A stretch of 15,954 bases of DNA from an uncultured Rickettsiales bacterium (GTDB lineage Bacteria > Pseudomonadota > Alphaproteobacteria > Rickettsiales > UBA1997), in the NCBI GenBank assembly GCA_934725005.1, contig CAKVBE010000008.1:1-15954 (forward strand), given 5' to 3'. The number at the start of each line of letters is the position of its first letter. The stretch's first letter is position 1. The notes beneath the pieces are model-generated. The model was not told the DNA's origin. It did no database searches and worked only from the letters and a program-made list of their open reading frames with translations. A program made the translations under genes and the position numbers. Positions 1-8,550 of this stretch are shown piece after piece.

Positions 1-429
1 TCATCAATAGGTATGACAGATGATGATTATGAAATTTATAACATCATAAAAGACAAAACACACATTGTTGTTGCCAATAAAATAGACTTGATTAATGATG
101 AATTTTGCGAAATTCTACCAAATACCGCAAAACTTTCTACAGTTTCAAAAGACGGTTTGGATGATTTGAAAGACAAAATGAAAAATATTATTTGTAATTT
201 TTCTCTTGATGAGACAGAATTTATCACAAACAAACGCCAACAACATTGCTTATCAAGATGCAAAGAAAGTCTTGAACGCGCCCTAATTGCTGCACGAGCA
301 AACGAATTGCAAGATATGATTTATATTGATTTAAAGGCATCATTACTTGCTCTTGATGAAATCACCGGTGAAGTCATAACAGATGATATATTAAACAACA
401 TCTTCGACCATTTTTGCATTGGAAAGTAG
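1..429 (+). CDS. mnmE: MnmE, tRNA uridine-5-carboxymethylaminomethyl(34) synthesis GTPase, C-terminal part
   Basis: The open frame runs in from the left edge, so the 5' end lies outside the window and the ATG at 13 is internal. With MnmG, MnmE modifies the wobble uridine of certain tRNAs in the cytoplasm. About 142 C-terminal residues are visible. They include the G4 guanine-specificity motif NKID within VVANKIDL (about residue 26 of the visible part), then the C-terminal helical domain, ending in the family-typical tail FCIGK, whose cysteine is conserved. The stop is TAG at 427. This core gene marks the chromosomal flank of the defence island. Function is known from the family; identification rests on the NKID motif and the diagnostic tail. 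Confidence 0.93.
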   Translation, partial: SSIGMTDDDYEIYNIIKDKTHIVVANKIDLINDEFCEILPNTAKLSTVSKDGLDDLKDKMKNIICNFSLDETEFITNKRQQHCLSRCKESLERALIAARANELQDMIYIDLKASLLALDEITGEVITDDILNNIFDHFCIGK

Positions 430-543
430 AAATGGGGCACATAGGTCTATGTCATTCCGAATTGTTTCCACTACTATGAATAAATCCTGTAATCAATATA
501 TATAGTAAAACTACGAAATAAAATAGTATTAAATAGCAAAAAC

Positions 544-630
544 GGATTGCCACAGTCGTGCAAATGCACTCCTTCGCAATGACGTTACGTATTTTCAATA
601 TCGTCATTGCGAGCAATAGCGAAGCAATCC
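544..630. repeat. Palindromic dispersed repeat (MITE-like hairpin)
   Basis: The outer arms GGATTGC (544-550) and GCAATCC (624-630) are complementary. The inner arms TCGCAATGACG (574-584) and CGTCATTGCGA (602-612) match over 11 bases, so the whole unit folds into a long imperfect hairpin. It lies about 115 bases past the mnmE stop and could act as a transcription barrier, though no U-tract follows. The sequence is of the 'GTCATTGCGAGC...GAAGCAATCC' repeat type scattered through many genomes. Confidence 0.6.
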
Positions 631-937
631 AGCTTTCTTTTAGATAAATTTTATTCGGAACAGTTGTGAAACACCGCAGTCGCATAAAACATGACTCCAC
701 TTCGTTTCGCACTCTGCTCCTGCTGTTCAGGGTGACAATTGGAGTAAAAATCAACATTGATAGATTCTGAATAGCAAGAAAATTATGCGTTCATACTTCA
801 CGCAAATTTTCTAAGCTGTCAGAATGACAATGACTGTAACCTAACACTTGGTTTGATATTTTCTAACAGTAGGTTTGATTATTTTACTTGTAATAAAAGA
901 GTCTAATTAAAAAATTAAACTAAATGCAAAAATATTT

Positions 938-966
938 ATGCTACAATTAACGTATAATTCGTGAGG
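938..966 (+). promoter_or_regulatory. Putative promoter and ribosome binding site of the restriction-modification operon
   Basis: An extended -10-like element TGCTACAAT ends at 947, and a consensus TATAAT sits at 953-958. The latter is so close to the start codon at 971 that it would give a nearly leaderless message, so the upstream element is preferred. No good -35 is visible. GTGAGG (961-966) is a ribosome binding site four bases from the hsdR ATG. Confidence 0.35.
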
Positions 967-970
967 TTGA

Positions 971-3361
971 ATGGATAAAAAGCTTTTATCAGAACGAGAT
1001 ATTTGTACAAAATTTATAACTCCTGCTATCGTGAAGGCTGGTTGGGATAGAAATTCTCAAATCAGAGAAGAAGTTTCTTTTACTGCAGGTAAAGTTATTG
1101 TTAGAGGGAAACTTGTATCTCGCGGCAAGTCAAAACGAGCGGATTATATTCTTTATTATAAAAATAATATTCCTATAGCAGTAGTTGAAGCAAAGGACAA
1201 TAATCATTCCGTTGGTGCAGGTATGCAGCAAGCAATTGGTTATGCTGAAGCCCTTGATATTCCGTTTGTTTTTACTTCAAATGGAGATGCTTTCTTATTC
1301 CAAGATAGAACTATAAATTTAGGTAAAAAGGAAACGGAATTAACTTTAGAACAATTTCCTTCGCCCAAAGAATTATGGGACAAATATAAGAAATTTAAAG
1401 GAATAGAAGAACCTGAGGTTGAAGAAATATTTACCCAAAGCTACCATAAAGATGCAACTAGAAAAGAACCAAGGTATTATCAAAGGATTGCTATTAATAG
1501 AACTGTTGAAGCTATTGCAAAAGGGCAGGATAGAGTTCTTCTTGTTATGGCAACAGGAACAGGTAAAACTTATACCGCCTTTCAGATTATTTGGAGATTA
1601 TGGAAAGCTAAAAAGAAGAAACGAATTTTATTTTTAGCAGATAGAAATATATTAATTGATCAAACTAAATCTCAAGATTTTGCACCTTTTGGTGATAAAA
1701 TGACAAAAATCACAAAACGTCATATTGATAAATCTTATGAAATATACCTTGCTCTATATCAAGGTCTAACAGGAAGCGATGAAAATAAAGATGCTTACAA
1801 ACAATTTTCAAAAGATTTTTTTGATTTAGTTGTAATTGATGAATGTCATAGAGGAAGCGCAAAAGAAGATTCAGCTTGGAGAGAAGTTCTTGATTACTTT
1901 AGCTCTGCAACGCATTTGGGTTTGACTGCAACTCCAAAAGAAACAAAAGATATTTCTAATATTGAATATTTTGGAGAACCTATTTATACATATTCATTAA
2001 AGCAAGGTATTGAAGACGGTTTTCTTGCTCCTTATAAAGTCATTAGACCTCTTTTAAATATAGACCTTGATGGCTTAAAACTAAGAGAAGGAACTATTGA
2101 TAAATACGGAAACGAAGTACCAAATGAAGAGTTTAACGTAAAAGATTTTGACAAAAGATTGGTTGTTGATGAAAGAACAGAATTCGTTGCGAAACGCATA
2201 ACTAAATATTTAAAGAAAAATAATAGGTATGATAAAACTATTGTATTTTGTGTTGATATTGACCACGCAAATAGAATGCGCCGAGCTCTTGTTAATGAAA
2301 ACCCTGATATGATAGAAGAAAATTCTAAATATGTAATGCAAATTACTGGAGACAATGATGAAGGGAAAATGGAATTAGATAATTTTATTGATCCGGAATC
2401 AACATATCCAGTAATTGCAACAACTTCAAAACTTATGACGACTGGTGTTGATGCAAAAACTTGTAAATTAATTGTATTGGATAGCAATATTAATTCTATG
2501 ACAGAATTTAAACAAATAATTGGTCGTGGCACACGATTGAGACCAGATTATGGTAAATGGTATTTTACTATTCTTGATTTTAGAGGAGTTACAAGATTAT
2601 TTGAAGATAAAGATTTTGATGGAGAACCCGTTCAAATAAAAGAAGTTAAAGAAACTGAAGAACTTGCAGATGAGAATCAAACTCAGCAAGAAGTTGAAGC
2701 ATTAATTGAAGAATTGCCAAAAGATGAAACTGTTGTAGAACTTCCACCAAATATTAATATAACCGAAATCGAAAATCCAACAAGAAAATTTTATGTAAAT
2801 GGTATTGAAGTTGTTCAGGTAGGAGAAAGAGTTCAGTATTATGGCAATGATGGTAAACTGATTACAGAGAGCCTTGTTGACTATACAAAGAAAAATTTAA
2901 AAGCACAATTTGCGACACTAAACGATTTTATAAAAAAATGGTCAGAAGCTGATAAAAAAAGTGTCATTATCAAAGAACTTGAAGAACAAGGAATTATGCT
3001 TGAAGAATTAAGAGAAGAAGTTAAACAAAAAACAGGCAAAGATTTAAGTGTTTTTGATTTAATTTGTCATGTAACTTTTGATATGCCACCACTTTCAAAA
3101 AAAGAACGAGCAGAGAATGTTAAAAAACGTAATTACTTTGGCAAGTATTCTGAAAAAGCAAGAGCTATCTTGAATGCAATTATTGATAAATTTGCAGATG
3201 ATGGAATTGTTGAAATAGAAAGTCGAGAAATTTTAAAATTTCAACCTTTTGATTCTTTTGGAACTCCGATAGAAATTGTTAAAGAATTTGGAGGGAAAGA
3301 TAAGTACGAAGAAGCAATTCGTGAACTTGAAAAAGAATTGTTTAATGAAGAGGTAGCATAA
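971..3361 (+). CDS. hsdR: Type I restriction enzyme R subunit (endonuclease and DNA-translocating ATPase)
   Basis: HsdR is the motor and nuclease of the R2M2S complex, cutting unmodified DNA after ATP-driven translocation. The 796 residues show, in order: an N-terminal HSDR_N nuclease domain with the PD-(D/E)XK signature D58, E73 and K75 (VVEAK); a helicase core with Walker A ATGTGKT (194-200), DECH (290-293), TATP (319-322) and the motif VI-like segment IIGRGTRLRPD; then a C-terminal region of the EcoEI type. Length and the DECH box fit the type IB (EcoAI/EcoEI-like) family. The ATG at 971 follows the GTGAGG ribosome binding site. The stop TAA overlaps the next ATG by one base, indicating coupling. 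No lesion is seen, so it is probably functional. Confidence 0.95.
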   Translation: MDKKLLSERDICTKFITPAIVKAGWDRNSQIREEVSFTAGKVIVRGKLVSRGKSKRADYILYYKNNIPIAVVEAKDNNHSVGAGMQQAIGYAEALDIPFVFTSNGDAFLFQDRTINLGKKETELTLEQFPSPKELWDKYKKFKGIEEPEVEEIFTQSYHKDATRKEPRYYQRIAINRTVEAIAKGQDRVLLVMATGTGKTYTAFQIIWRLWKAKKKKRILFLADRNILIDQTKSQDFAPFGDKMTKITKRHIDKSYEIYLALYQGLTGSDENKDAYKQFSKDFFDLVVIDECHRGSAKEDSAWREVLDYFSSATHLGLTATPKETKDISNIEYFGEPIYTYSLKQGIEDGFLAPYKVIRPLLNIDLDGLKLREGTIDKYGNEVPNEEFNVKDFDKRLVVDERTEFVAKRITKYLKKNNRYDKTIVFCVDIDHANRMRRALVNENPDMIEENSKYVMQITGDNDEGKMELDNFIDPESTYPVIATTSKLMTTGVDAKTCKLIVLDSNINSMTEFKQIIGRGTRLRPDYGKWYFTILDFRGVTRLFEDKDFDGEPVQIKEVKETEELADENQTQQEVEALIEELPKDETVVELPPNINITEIENPTRKFYVNGIEVVQVGERVQYYGNDGKLITESLVDYTKKNLKAQFATLNDFIKKWSEADKKSVIIKELEEQGIMLEELREEVKQKTGKDLSVFDLICHVTFDMPPLSKKERAENVKKRNYFGKYSEKARAILNAIIDKFADDGIVEIESREILKFQPFDSFGTPIEIVKEFGGKDKYEEAIRELEKELFNEEVA

Positions 3362-3963
3362 TGATTAATAGTTTGGTAAATTTTGTTACATTAACTGAAA
3401 ATCAAATAATAAACTGGACAGAAGTAATAATGGTTTTTGCTACAACATTATCAGCTTGTGGCACTGTTGCATTAGCAATATTTGGCTATAAAGCTCTTAA
3501 TCCTTGGGAAAAAGAATTGAGATATAAGCACAAAGCTGAATTTATTGCTCAAGCTAAGCTTTTGTTAATTTGTTTAGATAATTTTTACGGAAATGGTAAA
3601 ATTAACGATAGACTAAGGAATTTAAGTATTATTGAAAGACCATATTGGCAACCATTTTTAAAAAATGATGTAGATAGATATACAAAAGAAGCTGAACAAT
3701 TGTATAAAAATTTATTAATTCAAGAAGCTTATATAGATGGGCTAAGAATAAAAGCAAAAACTAAAATATGTAATGATTTCTTAAAGACAATTAACCTATA
3801 TAAGGACAAACTTTCTGATATTGCGACAGCAAAATTAAATTTTTGCCATGATGTAGATGCAATTAGAGATGCCGCATTTAAAATATTTGAAGAAAATAGT
3901 ATACAGATTGTTAAAATTAAAAAGAAAGCTCACAAGCTATATAAAAAAGTTAAAAATATATAA
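3361..3963 (+). CDS. Single-TM membrane-anchored protein of unknown function inside the hsd operon
   Basis: I do not recognise a named family. The 200-residue protein has one hydrophobic helix at about residues 20-43 (starting EVIMVFATTLSA), then a basic, helix-rich region that looks cytosolic, beginning with the segment ALNPWEKELRYKHKAEF. The rest is rich in Lys, Leu and Ile and could form helical bundles; no catalytic motif is evident. Its ATG overlaps the hsdR stop (TAATG) and the gene ends nine bases before hsdM, so it is certainly co-transcribed. It may be an accessory defence or membrane-sensing protein carried by the operon. The gene is confidently real from its length, tight spacing and protein-like composition; its role is unknown. 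Confidence 0.8.
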   Translation: MINSLVNFVTLTENQIINWTEVIMVFATTLSACGTVALAIFGYKALNPWEKELRYKHKAEFIAQAKLLLICLDNFYGNGKINDRLRNLSIIERPYWQPFLKNDVDRYTKEAEQLYKNLLIQEAYIDGLRIKAKTKICNDFLKTINLYKDKLSDIATAKLNFCHDVDAIRDAAFKIFEENSIQIVKIKKKAHKLYKKVKNI

Positions 3964-3972
3964 GGAGTAATA

Positions 3973-5436
3973 ATGCCCAATATATCAAGTGTAATTAAAG
4001 CAATACAGGATATAATGAGAAAAGATACAGGTGTCGATGGTGATGCACAAAGACTTTCTCAAATCGTTTGGATGTTATTTTTGAAGATTTTTGCGGATAA
4101 AGAAGCAGAGTATGAAATAATGGATGATGATTATAAATCGCCATTAGCTTCTGAATATCGTTGGCAAAACTGGGCTATGGATGATGAAGGGTTGACAGGT
4201 GATGAACTTATTGATTTCATAAATAATCGTTTGTTTCCTTACTTGCAAAATCTTGAAAATGATTCTGATAAGCGTGCTTTTATAATTAAAAATATCTTTC
4301 AAGATACTTATAATTATATGAAATCAGGTACTTTGCTACGTCAAGTTATAAATAAAATTAACGAGATAGATTTTAATTCAAGCGAAGATAGACACTTATT
4401 CAATGATATTTATGAGCAACTTTTGCAAAGCTTGCAATCTGCAGGTAATGCCGGAGAATATTATACTCCTCGTGCAGTAACGCAATTTATTGTAGATATG
4501 ATAAATCCACAAATTGGAGAAAAAATTCTTGATCCTGCCCGTGGAACAGGAGGTTTTTTAGCTTGTACTATTGAACATTTAAAGAAACAAATTCAAACGA
4601 CAGAAGAAGGTGAGTCACTTAATTGCAACATTTTGGGTATTGAAAAGAAACCTCTTCCACACCAACTTTGTACTACTAATATGATTTTACATGGAATTGA
4701 TACTCCAATAAATATCAGACGAGATAATACCTTGTCAAAACCAATAAACAATATTTCTCCTGTAGATAGAGTTGATTGTATCGTAACCAACCCACCTTTT
4801 GGCGGTATTGAAGAAGAAGGTATTGAAAGCAATTTCCCATCCGCTTATAGAACAAAAGAAACCGCAGACTTATTCTTGCTTTATATAATAGCAATGTTAA
4901 AACCTCATGGTAGATGCGGTGTAGTTCTTCCTGATGGTGCGTTATTTGGCGAAGGTGTTAAAACAAGGATAAAAGAGAAACTTATGACGGATTGTAATTT
5001 GCATACGATCATAAGACTTCCAAAGAGTGTATTTGCACCTTATACTTCTATTAATACAAACCTGTTATTCTTTACTAAAGGTGAGCCAACAAAAGAAACT
5101 TGGTTTTATAGATTAGATATGCCAGAAGGGTATAAAAACTTCTCAAAAACCAAACCTATGAAACGTGAACACCTGCAACCTATTGATGAATGGTGGAACA
5201 ATAGGAAAAAGATTGAAAATGATGGATTTTTTAAATCTAAAAAATATTCTATTGATGAGATAAAAGAACGTAATTATAACCTTGACCTTTGTGGTTATCC
5301 ATATGAAGAAGAAGAAATCCTGCCACCACTTGAACTCATTGAAAACTATCAAAAGCAGAGAGTTGAACTCGATAAGAATATCGATAAGATTTTGGCTCAA
5401 ATTAAAGATATGCTTGGAGGTGTAAACATTGGATAG
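3973..5436 (+). CDS. hsdM: Type I restriction-modification system M subunit (N6-adenine DNA methyltransferase)
   Basis: HsdM transfers methyl groups from S-adenosylmethionine to adenine in the sequence chosen by HsdS, and is part of both the M2S methylase and the full restriction complex. The 487 residues show an N-terminal HsdM helical domain (about 5-150), then the segment GNAGEYYTPRAV typical of type I M proteins, the SAM-binding motif I DPARGTGGF (187-195) and the catalytic motif IV NPPF (273-276). The start is supported by TAAGGAG at 3961-3967, five bases before the ATG. The 3' end overlaps the next gene by eight bases. The gene looks intact, and its length is normal for the type IB family. 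Confidence 0.95.
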   Translation: MPNISSVIKAIQDIMRKDTGVDGDAQRLSQIVWMLFLKIFADKEAEYEIMDDDYKSPLASEYRWQNWAMDDEGLTGDELIDFINNRLFPYLQNLENDSDKRAFIIKNIFQDTYNYMKSGTLLRQVINKINEIDFNSSEDRHLFNDIYEQLLQSLQSAGNAGEYYTPRAVTQFIVDMINPQIGEKILDPARGTGGFLACTIEHLKKQIQTTEEGESLNCNILGIEKKPLPHQLCTTNMILHGIDTPINIRRDNTLSKPINNISPVDRVDCIVTNPPFGGIEEEGIESNFPSAYRTKETADLFLLYIIAMLKPHGRCGVVLPDGALFGEGVKTRIKEKLMTDCNLHTIIRLPKSVFAPYTSINTNLLFFTKGEPTKETWFYRLDMPEGYKNFSKTKPMKREHLQPIDEWWNNRKKIENDGFFKSKKYSIDEIKERNYNLDLCGYPYEEEEILPPLELIENYQKQRVELDKNIDKILAQIKDMLGGVNIG

Positions 5437-6232
5437 TTTATTTAAAATTGCATTTAATATTGGTCAATCTAATACAAGTATAAGTGAAATTGTAAAAGAT
5501 GTTTTTATACCTTTATTTTCGGTATTCCTTGGTGCTGTATTTGCACATATGTTTACAATTTGGTATGACAAAAAAAATACATATGATAAAAATAAATCTC
5601 AATTAATATACCTACACAATAAATTATTGACAATTTATATGGATTTGAAAATTTGCAATAAAAATGCAACTGATAAAATAAGTTTATTAGAAAATTTTAA
5701 ATTAATTGATATTGTTAATAAAACATATACAACCACCTTTGAAATAAATATAAAATATGAAGAGTTTAACTTTCTATCAATGTACAACAAATTATTTGTT
5801 GTGATAATACAGATATTAAAAGATAGATTAGAGGAATTAAATATTTATTTGGCTGATTGTAGTAGATATAGCGAAAATATACGACTTAACTGGCATGAAA
5901 ATATTGAATATGAATTACATATTACTAGCCAATTAAATAGTTATTTAATTGAAATAAAAGACTTTTCAGAAGATTTATTGGGACTTTTACATATTTTATT
6001 AAAAGGATTAGATTTATGTTACATAAATTATTTTAATGAAAATTTTGATTTTTATGATTTAAGTTCTAATTATTTAAAAGATAATTTTTTTGATAACAAT
6101 CAACTATATATATTAAATAGACAAAATTTTGATAAAGCATGGTTACCGAAACATAATCTAAAAACAGATATAAAAAAAATAAAATTTAAACTAAAAAAGA
6201 TGATAAACGATATAAAAATATACTTAGAATAA
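5429..6232 (+). CDS. Second single-TM membrane-anchored protein of unknown function inside the hsd operon
   Basis: No family is recognised. The 267-residue protein has one hydrophobic segment at about residues 24-44 (DVFIPLFSVFLGAVFAHMF) followed by a positive cluster, then a long Asn/Lys/Ile/Leu-rich helical region, probably cytoplasmic. The start is TTG at 5429, supported by GGAGG at 5416-5420 eight bases upstream and by the eight-base overlap with hsdM. The stop at 6230-6232 lies two bases before hsdS. Base composition is even more AT-rich than that of the flanking hsd genes, which suggests later insertion into the operon. It repeats the architecture of the 3361-3963 gene (N-terminal anchor plus helical tail) without obvious sequence identity. 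Function is unknown. Confidence 0.75.
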   Translation: MDSLFKIAFNIGQSNTSISEIVKDVFIPLFSVFLGAVFAHMFTIWYDKKNTYDKNKSQLIYLHNKLLTIYMDLKICNKNATDKISLLENFKLIDIVNKTYTTTFEINIKYEEFNFLSMYNKLFVVIIQILKDRLEELNIYLADCSRYSENIRLNWHENIEYELHITSQLNSYLIEIKDFSEDLLGLLHILLKGLDLCYINYFNENFDFYDLSSNYLKDNFFDNNQLYILNRQNFDKAWLPKHNLKTDIKKIKFKLKKMINDIKIYLE

Positions 6233-6234
6233 AT

Positions 6235-8349
6235 ATGGGAAAAATGAAAGCTGAAACTCTAAAAAAGGCAATATTACAGTATGCAATGCAGGGAAAGTTG
6301 GTTAAACAAAACCCGAATGATGAACCTGCATCGATTCTGCTTGAAAGAATTAAGACTGAAAAAGAACAACTGATTAAAGACGGTAAAATAAAAAAAGAAA
6401 AACCTCTCCCTCCGATAACAGAAGATGAAATACCGTATGAACTGCCAAAAGGTTGGGAGTGGGTAAGGCTTTCTGAAATTTTAAATAAAATTTGTGCTGG
6501 CGGAGATAAACCCAATAATTTTACAGAATTTAAAACTAATAAAAATATTTATCCTGTTATAGCAAATGGTGAAAAAAATGATGGTATTTTAGGATATTCA
6601 GATATTCCGGTAATTAAAGAACAAAGTATTACTGTTTCAGGCAGGGGCACAATGGGGTTTGTTTGCATAAGAGAGCCAGATTATATTCCCATTGTAAGAT
6701 TGCTTGTTCTTGTACCAAACAAATATATAGATATTAAGTTTTTAAAGTATCTTTTAACATATTTATCAGAAAATGGACAAGGAACTGCGGTTAAACAATT
6801 GACGGTTCCTATGTTATCACCAAAAGTTATTTCTTTACCACCGCTTGCGGAGCAGGAACGGATTGTTGAGAGATTGGAGCAGATACTTCCACTTGTAGAA
6901 GAATACGGAAAGAATGAAGAAAAACTTTCTAAACTCAATTCAACCTTGCCAAATAAGATTAAACAATCTATTCTGAAATATGCGATGCAAGGGAAATTGG
7001 TTGAACAGAATCCATCAGACGAACCAGCGTCTGTTCTTTTAAAACGTATCAAAGCCGAAAAAGAACAACTGATAAAAGAGGGTAAAATCAAAAAAGCCCA
7101 CCCCTTATCACCAATCACGCAAGACGAAATCCCATTTGAAATTCCAAGCTCTTGGGAATGGTGTAGAGTTAATGATATTGGAATATATAAAAAAGGTCCT
7201 TTTGGTAGTGCTTTAACGAAAAAAATATTTGTTCCAAAAGGTAACGATACGGTAAAAGTATATGAACAGAAAAATGCAATACAAAAAGATTATACATTAG
7301 GAGAATATTATATTTCTAAAGAATATTATGAAAAATCAATGAAAGGTTTTACTGTATCATCAGGAGATATTATTGTTAGTTGTGCTGGTACAATTGGTGA
7401 AACATATGTAATGCCAGAGAATATTGAATTAGGTATTATAAATCAAGCTCTAATGCGAATAACAATAACAAAAGAAATAGACTTAAAATATTTTCTCATG
7501 TATTTTGATATTATTTTAAAAAGAGACTCAAAGACTTATAGCAAAGGCTCTGCAATAAAAAATATTCCACCATTTGAAATATTTAAACCTATGTTGGTTC
7601 CGCTTCCACCTCTTGCCGAACAACAACGTATTGTTGATAAAGTAAATAAATTAATGGCATTTATAGAAACTTTAGCAAATAACAATAGGCTAGTCAAAGA
7701 TAGTGCTTCTAATTTATTAAAATCAATTGAAAAAAAATCTTTAACTGAATATTCTTGTAAAAATAGCAATATCATTGATATAAAAGAAAAAAGGGCAATT
7801 TTAAGTGCAGAAATTATTTCTCAACTACATAATGAACAATATTTTGGTGTGATTAAGTTAGAAAAAATCTTATATCTATGCGAAAAACATTTAAATATAA
7901 ACCTCGGTGGCAATTATAAAAAAGAAGCTGCCGGACCACATGATGCACAGTCCCGATATGAAGTAGAAGATATTTTGAAAAATAAAAAATGGTTTAGTGT
8001 TCATAAAGAACAAAAAAACAATCTTGAAGTTACAAAATATACTCCACTTGAAAAAAGTAATGAAATCCCTAAGATTTTTAATAATGTCTTTAATACAGAG
8101 GCTGTAGAAATAAACAATTTGTTAGAATTATTTAGAGGAAAAAATTCAGATTTTTGTGAATCTATAGCAACTTTGTATGCAGTTTGGAAAAATCGTCTGA
8201 GTAAAAATTTAAGTTGTTCTGATTCTGATTTGATTTCAGATTTTAAGGCTTGGAGTAAACAAAAAGCAAGATTCTATGATAGTGATTTACAAGATAGAAT
8301 ATTTTTTATGAAAAGAAAAAATTTAATTCCTAATTCAAATATTAAATAA
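6235..8349 (+). CDS. hsdS: Type I restriction-modification specificity subunit with extra C-terminal domain
   Basis: HsdS gives the complex its DNA sequence specificity. The 704-residue protein has the usual duplicated plan: conserved block 1 (12-76), target recognition domain 1 (about 77-205) ending in PPLAEQERIVERLEQI, conserved block 2 (245-309), target recognition domain 2 (about 310-455), then PPLAEQQRIVDKVNKL. Beyond about residue 510 lies a further domain of some 190 residues, with KLEKILYLCEKHLN, AAGPHD, KKWF and a C-terminal W..QKAR segment. Similar tails occur on some HsdS proteins. The start ATG at 6235 is two bases after the preceding stop and lacks a clear ribosome binding site; ATG at 6244 is an alternative. 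Translational coupling is likely. Confidence 0.93.
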   Translation: MGKMKAETLKKAILQYAMQGKLVKQNPNDEPASILLERIKTEKEQLIKDGKIKKEKPLPPITEDEIPYELPKGWEWVRLSEILNKICAGGDKPNNFTEFKTNKNIYPVIANGEKNDGILGYSDIPVIKEQSITVSGRGTMGFVCIREPDYIPIVRLLVLVPNKYIDIKFLKYLLTYLSENGQGTAVKQLTVPMLSPKVISLPPLAEQERIVERLEQILPLVEEYGKNEEKLSKLNSTLPNKIKQSILKYAMQGKLVEQNPSDEPASVLLKRIKAEKEQLIKEGKIKKAHPLSPITQDEIPFEIPSSWEWCRVNDIGIYKKGPFGSALTKKIFVPKGNDTVKVYEQKNAIQKDYTLGEYYISKEYYEKSMKGFTVSSGDIIVSCAGTIGETYVMPENIELGIINQALMRITITKEIDLKYFLMYFDIILKRDSKTYSKGSAIKNIPPFEIFKPMLVPLPPLAEQQRIVDKVNKLMAFIETLANNNRLVKDSASNLLKSIEKKSLTEYSCKNSNIIDIKEKRAILSAEIISQLHNEQYFGVIKLEKILYLCEKHLNINLGGNYKKEAAGPHDAQSRYEVEDILKNKKWFSVHKEQKNNLEVTKYTPLEKSNEIPKIFNNVFNTEAVEINNLLELFRGKNSDFCESIATLYAVWKNRLSKNLSCSDSDLISDFKAWSKQKARFYDSDLQDRIFFMKRKNLIPNSNIK
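6268..6462 (+). repeat. hsdS conserved block, copy 1
   Basis: This 195-base segment encodes the block running from AILQYAMQGKLV to GWEW. It is repeated in the same frame at 6967-7161 with the same length and clear protein identity but diverged DNA. It reflects the internal duplication that gives HsdS its two half-sites and is a possible site for recombination that exchanges recognition domains. Confidence 0.85.
6967..7161 (+). repeat. hsdS conserved block, copy 2
   Basis: Second copy of the 65-codon block (SILKYAMQGKLV to SSWEW), matching 6268-6462 codon for codon in length. The period between the copies is 699 bases. Confidence 0.85.
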
Positions 8350-8389
8350 TAATTAAGTTTTTTATAAAAATATTATTTTTATGATAGCA

Positions 8390-8545
8390 TTATAATGCCA
8401 TTTGTTGGTTAGAAATTCTAATTTGGCAGGTGGGAGGTGAATAAACTTTGTAAAGTATAATAACGCTTCGCGTTATTATCTTCACAAGAAGGTGTTTACT
8501 AAGGTAGAACTTTAAACCTTCAATCAGAATGGTTAGGAACATCAT
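8390..8545 (-). CDS. Candidate antisense 'neo'-type reading frame (genomic, unconcatenated form)
   Basis: The minus strand has ATGATG at 8545-8540 behind a strong ribosome binding site, and the frame is open to TAA at 8390, giving 51 residues in genomic form. The frame is also open upstream to 8659, so the full 147-base unit between the direct repeats (8482-8628) is stop-free only in this frame. On a head-to-tail concatemer the frame would never end, giving a 49-residue repeating peptide with a hydrophobic helix-like segment (ILMMFLTILIEGLKFYL) and a cysteine-containing segment (SSYPCQQRVYTLCYNDK). By analogy with DRT2 Neo it would be a growth-arresting protein made only after cDNA synthesis. 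Alternatives are a small antisense toxin-like peptide, or chance. This is an inference. Confidence 0.4.
   Translation of the reverse strand: MMFLTILIEGLKFYLSKHLLVKIITRSVIILYKVYSPPTCQIRISNQQMAL
8391..8396 (+). promoter_or_regulatory. Putative -10 box for the RT-associated ncRNA
   Basis: A perfect TATAAT stands alone in the AT-rich stretch behind hsdS, just before the more GC-balanced structured region. Transcription would begin near 8403. No convincing -35 lies 16-18 bases upstream (the region reads AAATAT), so this is a weak call in an AT-rich background. Confidence 0.35.
8482..8493 (+). repeat. 12-base direct repeat, upstream copy (putative template-jump site)
   Basis: TCACAAGAAGGT, identical to 8629-8640. 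The offset of 147 bases equals 49 codons. It lies on the 3' flank of the first ncRNA hairpin. If the RT copies from the downstream repeat towards this one, the nascent cDNA end could re-anneal to the downstream copy and start another round. The role is inferred. Confidence 0.6.
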
Positions 8546-8550
8546 TAGTA

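Larger units (their letters stand above)
430..970. other. Intergenic region with dispersed-repeat fragments; no gene seen
   Basis: This 541-base gap between mnmE and hsdR holds no convincing gene; the antisense frame at 452-757 has no recognisable protein character. It contains pieces resembling chromosomal dispersed repeats: TCATTCCGAATTG near 452, an inverted ATTCGGAA at 653-660 (matching TTCCGAAT at 455-462), the palindromic unit at 544-630, TTCAGGGTGACA near 726 and GTCAGAATGACA near 819. Such GTCATTCCG / CAGGGTGACA modules are common as interspersed repeats in several bacterial lineages. The right part (about 850-970) is very AT-rich and holds the likely hsdR promoter. Confidence 0.6.

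Noticed and set aside
452..757. 101-codon minus-strand frame after mnmE
   Set aside because: It overlaps dispersed palindromic repeats and has no protein-like pattern or ribosome binding site.
2032..2532. 166-codon open frame on the minus strand inside hsdR
   Set aside because: It is antisense to conserved helicase motifs, has low-complexity hydrophobic composition and no start signal: a shadow of hsdR.
6681..7118. 145-codon minus-strand frame inside hsdS (and similar ones at 6186-6515 and 7536-7775)
   Set aside because: These mirror the repeated conserved blocks of hsdS in antisense and are shadows of the real coding frame.
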